A stretch of 17,129 nucleotides of DNA from JBCBJZ01 sp038522635 (GTDB lineage Bacteria > Pseudomonadota > Alphaproteobacteria > Rhizobiales > Hyphomicrobiaceae): NCBI GenBank assembly GCA_038522635.1, contig JBCBJZ010000076.1, positions 1 through 17,129 on the forward strand, written 5' to 3'. The position numbers were made by a program, and so were the translations under genes. Shown here piece after piece: positions 12,999 through 17,129 of this stretch. Below the pieces are notes generated by a model, which was given only the letters and a program-made list of their open reading frames with translations, did not search any database and had not been told where the DNA came from. Numbering within the stretch: the stretch's first letter is position 1; each line of letters opens with the position of its first letter.

Positions 12999-14384
12999 TC
13001 AGAACTGGATGCGTGCACCCACGATCACCGTGTCGAAGTCGTCGACATCAACCGACGTGCCGTTGGTGGTCAGACCACCCGCAGTCGGCGCGTCCGTGCC
13101 GCCCGTGATAGAGCCGGAGAAGTGGTGGTAGCCGACGTACAGCTGCATGGCGGCTGCATCGATGTTCTGCTGGAAGCTGAAGCCGATCACGTCGTACTCG
13201 GAGCTGGCAATCGTGAAGCTGCCAATCGAGCCGTTGCGTGCGCGGTGCGTCCCAGCATCAGCCTTGAAGTAGTCGACCTGGAAGGTCGTCTTACCGATGC
13301 CGAAGAAGTTCTTCGCGATACCAGCAGCGATGTAGTAGTGCTCGTCTTCATCGTCGACAGCAGCGGCACCACCAGGAGTCGTTGCAGCCAAGGTCGTGAC
13401 GCGCAGGTCATCGGTACCACGGCCGTAAGAGCCGCTGACGTAAAGACCGGTTGGCACGTGCATGATGCTGGCCGACATGCCGAGCTGATCACATTCGATA
13501 CCAGCCGAGTTCGATCCGTCGGAAGCGCCGACGGTCGGGCCGACCTGAGCGATCTTCTCACAGTTCCGCTCGGTGTCGCTCCATTGCTGGTAACCGATAC
13601 CGGCAGCGAACCGCACGCCGTTCCATTCGCCGGCATAGCGAAGCGCGACATCGTAGAAGTCGTCTTCACCGAAGGCCGTCGAGAACGTGAAGCCTGCGAG
13701 TGTCGGAGACACGTACAGCACACGGTTCAGACGATCGCCCTCACCAACGTTTGAGTTCTGCGGCGAGTTCAGAGCGCCCCAGGACGGGCCGGCAAACACA
13801 CCGTTGATCCGCGTCAGGAACGTCAGACCGTGGGTGAATTCCGGGTCGTTACCCGATGCAAGCGTACCGCCGAGGTTGATCTCGGTGATGCCCTCAGTGG
13901 CCGTACCGGAGTGACCGATGCTGATCTGACCAAGGCGCTTGTGCTCCAGGTACAAGACCTGGTGGCGAATATCGAGGCTCGTGTTACCGCTATCGCTGGT
14001 TTGGTTTGCAACCACGAAGCTGTCGCGGCGCACACCAATCTCGATGTAGTAGCTGGCGGTCAGATGCGTGTTGATCTTCGCCGAACCACGGAAGCGGAAG
14101 CGCGTCCGTGAGTAGTTCGACGTCCCGATGTAGGCGTTCTGCTCAACGCCGTCATCCCAGAACAGGATGGCTTCGTTGACGTGACCGGAAAGGGTCAAAG
14201 ACACTTTGCGGTTGCCCTTGCGAACGGTGGTGGCCTCAAGTTCCGCAATGCGTTCCTCAAGGTCCGCGCAGCAATGTCCGCCCAGATCAGCAGCATTCGC
14301 AGGCGCCATCAGGCCACCCATCATGATGCTTGCCGTGGCGGCGATTGCGAAGCGACTGGTCGTCTTCATCAGTCCCCCAATCAT
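12999..14384 (-). CDS. Alphaproteobacterial porin
   Basis: This 461-residue outer-membrane beta-barrel belongs to the alphaproteobacterial porin family. The N-terminus is a signal peptide ending ANA (about residue 31), then ADLGGHCCADLEERIAELEA, a short coiled-coil-like periplasmic segment. The RKGNRKVSLTLSGHVNEAI sequence marks the first beta strands. The rest alternates polar and aromatic residues and ends in the aromatic terminal strand VGARIQF, with F as the last residue, which is the outer-membrane targeting signal. The start at ATG 14384 is preferred to the ATG at 14369 because GGAGA lies eight nucleotides upstream; both give the same mature protein. Porins of this group pass small hydrophilic solutes. 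The leader of more than 200 nt is unusually structured. Confidence 0.92.
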   Translation of the reverse strand: MIGGLMKTTSRFAIAATASIMMGGLMAPANAADLGGHCCADLEERIAELEATTVRKGNRKVSLTLSGHVNEAILFWDDGVEQNAYIGTSNYSRTRFRFRGSAKINTHLTASYYIEIGVRRDSFVVANQTSDSGNTSLDIRHQVLYLEHKRLGQISIGHSGTATEGITEINLGGTLASGNDPEFTHGLTFLTRINGVFAGPSWGALNSPQNSNVGEGDRLNRVLYVSPTLAGFTFSTAFGEDDFYDVALRYAGEWNGVRFAAGIGYQQWSDTERNCEKIAQVGPTVGASDGSNSAGIECDQLGMSASIMHVPTGLYVSGSYGRGTDDLRVTTLAATTPGGAAAVDDEDEHYYIAAGIAKNFFGIGKTTFQVDYFKADAGTHRARNGSIGSFTIASSEYDVIGFSFQQNIDAAAMQLYVGYHHFSGSITGGTDAPTAGGLTTNGTSVDVDDFDTVIVGARIQF

Positions 14385-14881
14385 AAGTGTAGTCTCCACT
14401 CGGTTTGGTCTTTGGTTGCTTCGAAGCAGTACGCGTGTGACCTGCGTCTGCCAGAAGCCGCTCCCGACAACCGCGCACGGGGGACCAGCCCCGAAAGCGG
14501 CCGACAGGGTCGGCTGACTCGCGACAACGCTACTTCTGACAAACGCTGGGATACTTGTGTTTCGGCGCTCTCTACCGAGGACCGAAAGCGCCGAGGCGCC
14601 GTTTTCGACCATCACTTCACAAGGCGTTGACCTTGCACCTGAGCAATGACCTTGCCGGACGGATCCGGCTGGAGCCTGTCCTCACAACTCGTGTGACAGT
14701 GGTTGAGCTTTAGATTTTGAGTCGGGGTTTCGTCCAACCGCACAAGGGGTATTTTCCGCGCTTTGAACCGTGTTGTGCCAACATTGCCACATCGGTTCTG
14801 CACAGAGCGGCACGATTGCCGCAGACCGGGCGAACCCTTACTAAAAGGTTAAGGCGGCTAGCGATTTTGGGGAGCGAGAAC
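14385..14881. other. Divergent intergenic region of porin and dehydrogenase
   Basis: No gene is supported in these 497 nt. Perfect hairpins seen are GCCGAC-agg-GTCGGC (14500-14514), TCGGCGCT/AGCGCCGA (14562-14569, 14587-14594) and GCCGGA-cgga-TCCGGC (14654-14669). The direct repeat TGACCTTGC occurs at 14628-14636 and 14647-14655, with 19 bp between starts. The first two hairpins would lie in the porin mRNA leader if transcription begins near 14600 or further upstream. A CtrA-like box is at 14838-14852. Confidence 0.5.
14838..14852 (+). promoter_or_regulatory. CtrA-like box
   Basis: TTAC-N7-TTAA matches the CtrA consensus TTAA-N7-TTAA at seven of eight positions. It lies 30 nt before the dehydrogenase start codon. 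CtrA is the cell-cycle regulator of alphaproteobacteria. A match of this size can occur by chance. Confidence 0.3.
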
Positions 14882-15832
14882 ATGGGACGGATCGCGGTTC
14901 TGGATGATTATCAACAGGTCGCTCTGACGATGGCGAATTGGTCGGCGCTGCGCGACCGGCACGAGATTCACGTGTTCAGCACGCCGTTCACGTCGCCCGA
15001 AGAAGCTGCATCGGCGCTGGCCAGCTTCGATCGGTTGGCGATCATGCGTGAGCGCACGCCGTTTCCGACCGCCCTCTTTGAAGCCCTGCCGGCACTGAAG
15101 TTCATGGTCACCAGTGGGATGCGGAACCTCAGTATTGACCTTGATGCGGCACGGGCGCGAGGCGTCGTGGTCAGCGGCACACCGAGCCCCGGCGTGGCGA
15201 CGGCGGAACTCGCGATCGGGCTCATGCTGGCGCTCGCCCGCTCTATCCCGCAGGAACATGCGAACATGCGCGCGGGCCGCTGGCAGACCACGGTTGGACG
15301 TGATTTGGCGGGTTCGACGTTAGGCCTCATCGGGCTTGGACGCTTGGGCGCGCGCGTCGCCCGCGTGGCGCAGGCGTTTGAGATGGATGTGATCGCCTGG
15401 AGCGCCAATCTGACGGACGCTCGGGCCGCAGACGTGGGCGTGACGCGGGTCTCAAAGGATGAGCTTTACGAACGCGCCGATGTGATCTCGGTGCACACAG
15501 TGCTGTCGGAGCGCACGCGCGGGCTGATCGACCGCGATGCGTTTGCCCGCATGCGCAGCCACGCCCTGCTCATCAATACGTCGCGTGGCCCTATCATCGA
15601 AGACGCCGCATTGCGTGAGGCCCTGGATGCGGGGCGCATCGGCGGTGTGGGGCTCGATGTCTACGATCACGAGCCGCTCGCCGCCGATCACTGGTTGCGC
15701 GACCACCCCCGGGCCGTGCTGACGCCGCATCTTGGCTACGTGACACAGCAAACCTACGAGGTGTTTTACGCAGGCATGGTGGCAGCGCTGGAAGCCTACG
15801 ATGAGGGTGCGCCGATCAACGTGCTGACTTGA
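14882..15832 (+). CDS. D-2-hydroxyacid dehydrogenase
   Basis: This 316-residue NAD(P)-dependent enzyme belongs to the D-isomer-specific 2-hydroxyacid dehydrogenases (3-phosphoglycerate, hydroxypyruvate and glyoxylate reductase relatives). It is cytoplasmic. The Rossmann motif GLGRLG is at 151-156. The catalytic triad is present: R235 in NTSRGPII, E264 in DVYDHEPL and H283 in TPHLGYVT. The start at 14882 is set by GGGGAG eight nucleotides upstream and by the family N-terminus MGRIAVLDDYQ; the frame is open upstream from 14717 but those codons show no homology-like pattern. The exact substrate cannot be told. It is convergent with the MoeB-like gene, and a 14-bp palindrome lies between them. 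Confidence 0.93.
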   Translation: MGRIAVLDDYQQVALTMANWSALRDRHEIHVFSTPFTSPEEAASALASFDRLAIMRERTPFPTALFEALPALKFMVTSGMRNLSIDLDAARARGVVVSGTPSPGVATAELAIGLMLALARSIPQEHANMRAGRWQTTVGRDLAGSTLGLIGLGRLGARVARVAQAFEMDVIAWSANLTDARAADVGVTRVSKDELYERADVISVHTVLSERTRGLIDRDAFARMRSHALLINTSRGPIIEDAALREALDAGRIGGVGLDVYDHEPLAADHWLRDHPRAVLTPHLGYVTQQTYEVFYAGMVAALEAYDEGAPINVLT

Positions 15833-15845
15833 CTTTGCATTTCAC

Positions 15846-15859
15846 CGGTGGCGCCACCG
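15846..15859. terminator. Palindrome between convergent genes
   Basis: CGGTGGCGCCACCG is a perfect 14-bp palindrome, 13 nt after the dehydrogenase stop and seven before the MoeB-like stop. No T-run accompanies it. A role as a shared transcript end is inference. Confidence 0.35.
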
Positions 15860-15866
15860 ACGGGCG

Positions 15867-16697
15867 TCATGCGTGTGACGACAAATCCTTGATCGTTGCG
15901 TTGGCACCTGAGAGCGGGTTGGCCGGATCATGCGCCACGCGCACTTCCTGAAAGCGCGCGCCCAACGCATCGTAGATCATCAAGCGCCCGCTCAAGCTGT
16001 CGCCGATCTTGAGGATCTCTTTGAGCACTTCGCTGGCTTGCAATGTGCCGATGACACCCACGATCGCACCGAGGACCCCCACCTCCGAACAATTGGGCAC
16101 CGTGCCGGCGGGCGGCGCTTCGGGGAACAGGCAGCGGTAACTGGGATAAGGCTCACCTTGTGGTGTGCGCTCATGCGGTTTGAAGGTTGTGACGTAGCCG
16201 TCGAACGGGCCGACCGCGCCGAACACCAGCGGACGCTTGGCCAGGTAACAGGCGTCCGACACCAGGTAACGCGTGGCGAAATTGTCTGACCCATCCGCGA
16301 CGATGTCGTAGCGCGCGATCAGGTCGAGCGCGTTCGCCGCGTCGAGCCGTAAGGGGTGCGCTTCGACCGTGACATGGGGATTGAGCCGCGCCACGGCGTC
16401 TGACGCGCTGACGACTTTGGGGCGATCCACGTCTGCGCTGGTGTGCAACACCTGGCGTTGTAGATTCGACAGCGCGACATGGTCATCATCGATGATGCCG
16501 AGCGTGCCAACACCCGCCGCCGCGAGATAAAGCGCCAACGGCGAACCCAGGCCGCCGGCGCCCACCAACAACACCCGCGCCGCCTTTAAACGTTGTTGCC
16601 CGGCGCCGCCAACATCGTGCAGCACGAGGTGACGCTTGTAGCGCTCGATCTCGTCGGGCTTCAGCGCGGGCGTTTCCGTCATCATAGTTAATTCCAT
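15867..16697 (-). CDS. MoeB/ThiF-type adenylyltransferase without zinc cysteines
   Basis: This 276-residue E1-like protein should adenylate the C-terminal Gly-Gly of a ubiquitin-fold sulfur carrier (MoaD or ThiS) for cofactor synthesis. The ATP loop GAGGLG is at 46-51, with IIDDDHVALSNLQRQVLH at 68-85. MoeB proteins carry two CxxC pairs binding zinc. Here the first reads S186-Y-R-C189 in YPSYRC and the second reads N260-P-L-S263 in DPANPLSG, so only one of four cysteines remains. C203 (PNCSEVGV) is retained. The start may be the ATG at 16697 or, with a GGA eight nucleotides upstream, the ATG at 16685. An 18-bp palindrome lies 23 nt before the first start. No moaD or thiS gene is visible nearby. 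Confidence 0.88.
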   Translation of the reverse strand: MELTMMTETPALKPDEIERYKRHLVLHDVGGAGQQRLKAARVLLVGAGGLGSPLALYLAAAGVGTLGIIDDDHVALSNLQRQVLHTSADVDRPKVVSASDAVARLNPHVTVEAHPLRLDAANALDLIARYDIVADGSDNFATRYLVSDACYLAKRPLVFGAVGPFDGYVTTFKPHERTPQGEPYPSYRCLFPEAPPAGTVPNCSEVGVLGAIVGVIGTLQASEVLKEILKIGDSLSGRLMIYDALGARFQEVRVAHDPANPLSGANATIKDLSSHA

Positions 16698-16720
16698 AGA
16701 TTTCAGATCGTTACGGCTCC

Positions 16721-16738
16721 TTCATGCGATCGCATGAA
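16721..16738. promoter_or_regulatory. 18-bp perfect palindrome upstream of moeB-like gene
   Basis: TTCATGCGATCGCATGAA is its own reverse complement. It contains the octamer GCGATCGC. It lies 23 nt before the first start codon of the MoeB-like gene, where a repressor site or a hairpin in the mRNA leader would fit. Its regulator is unknown. Confidence 0.5.
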
Positions 16739-17104
16739 CGCAAACTGAACGCCACATTCAGACAGGATGCAGCCCCTTCGGCGCCATAGTCCATCCGTCA
16801 GCGCCAATTCAGTTTCAAGAGAGACCCGACCAATGGATAACGTTCGCCAACAGCCGCGCCTGCCGCGTCGCCCGCGATGTCGCTGATCTCGCTCTGTGAG
16901 CGCGTTACGAGGCCAGGTGATCGATGGTTCGTCACCAACGTTTTGCCTGGCCCCTCCAGGATGGAAGCACAACCCGAACAGCCCAAGCCGCATCATCGAG
17001 AAGCGGTCAGGCCCGCAAACGGACAGCGCCTCCAACCCCAAGCATTTCAGCACCAATTGATTTTCTTCGTTTTTTTGCAAAACCCGAAGACCAGGAGCCG
17101 AACA
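16739..17104. other. Non-coding stretch before last gene
   Basis: No gene is supported. A 62-codon minus-strand frame (16798-16986) starts only at TTG directly after a stop and without a Shine-Dalgarno sequence, so it is not called, although its last 30 codons look protein-like. A hairpin CTTC-GTTTT (17065-17073) with AAAAC-GAAG (17079-17089) lies in the leader of the gene at 17105. Confidence 0.45.
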
Positions 17105-17129
17105 ATGTCCGCCCCCACCGCACAAGACC
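17105..17129 (+). CDS. Start of a gene cut by the window end
   Basis: AGGAG at 17092-17096, eight nucleotides before an ATG, marks a translation start. Only MSAPTAQD is encoded before the window ends. The product cannot be identified. The AT-rich hairpin just upstream would be in its leader or at its promoter. Confidence 0.55.

Noticed and set aside
12894..13754. Long plus-strand open frame of 286 codons opposite the porin
   Set aside because: It lies antisense to the porin, has no Shine-Dalgarno and shows no protein-like features; GC-rich coding strands often leave the opposite strand open.
10443..14785. Shared words TGCCAACATTGC at about 10445 and 14775
   Set aside because: A single shared 12-mer is expected by chance in a 17-kb window and the flanks do not align.
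16798..16986. 62-codon minus-strand frame upstream of the MoeB-like gene
   Set aside because: Only a TTG start exists, directly after a stop and without a ribosome-binding site. The C-terminal part looks protein-like, so it may be a remnant, but this cannot be shown.

Overview
The window reads as chromosomal DNA of a GC-rich alphaproteobacterium, most likely from the order Hyphomicrobiales (Rhizobiales). The reasons are an alphaproteobacterial porin with its Cys/Leu-rich N-terminal segment, a short (type 2) ArgC, an ArsR-AHSA1 fusion, and the general codon use. Genus cannot be told from the sequence. No rRNA, tRNA, CRISPR array, transposase or phage gene was seen.

Layout. 1-318: leader region of argC, with a TTGACA box, a short ORF rich in Arg codons, and an intrinsic terminator that has an alternative pairing partner. 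319-1275: argC (+). 1276-1435: hairpin-rich convergent gap. 1436-1783: DUF1428 protein (-). 1864-3411: PLP-dependent decarboxylase (+). 3612-4376: HXXEE membrane protein (+), bracketed by two copies of a REP-like repeat. 4432-5433: metallophosphoesterase (-). 5471-5501: G-quadruplex motif between divergent genes. 5644-6111: Nudix hydrolase (+). 6347-6865: GNAT acetyltransferase (+). 7026-7823 and 7828-8226: ArsR-AHSA1 fusion regulator and MAPEG membrane protein, a two-gene operon. 8385-10331: prkA serine kinase (-). 10803-11519: OmpR-type regulator with a degenerate receiver (-). 11734-12051: small secreted Arg/aromatic-rich protein (-). 12457-12873: DUF1761 membrane protein (-). 12999-14384: porin (-) behind a structured leader. 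14882-15832: D-2-hydroxyacid dehydrogenase (+). 15867-16697: MoeB/ThiF-like enzyme (-) behind an 18-bp perfect palindrome. 17105-end: start of an unknown gene (+).

Most genes are single transcription units, arranged divergently or convergently, so there is no large operon and no obvious multi-gene pathway. The only tight operon is ArsR-AHSA1 plus MAPEG (4-nt gap). The most interesting signals lie between genes. The first is a candidate ribosome-mediated arginine attenuator in front of argC: tandem Arg codons, a pairable antiterminator segment and a terminator, in textbook order. Others are a REP-like family of about 50 bp with three copies, a G4 motif, and an operator-like palindrome at moeB. 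Three proteins depart from their families: an OmpR-type regulator without the receiver Lys and acidic pair, a MoeB without its zinc cysteines, and a very basic secreted peptide. All structure and pairing claims come from reading complementarity by eye; no folding energies or database searches were run.
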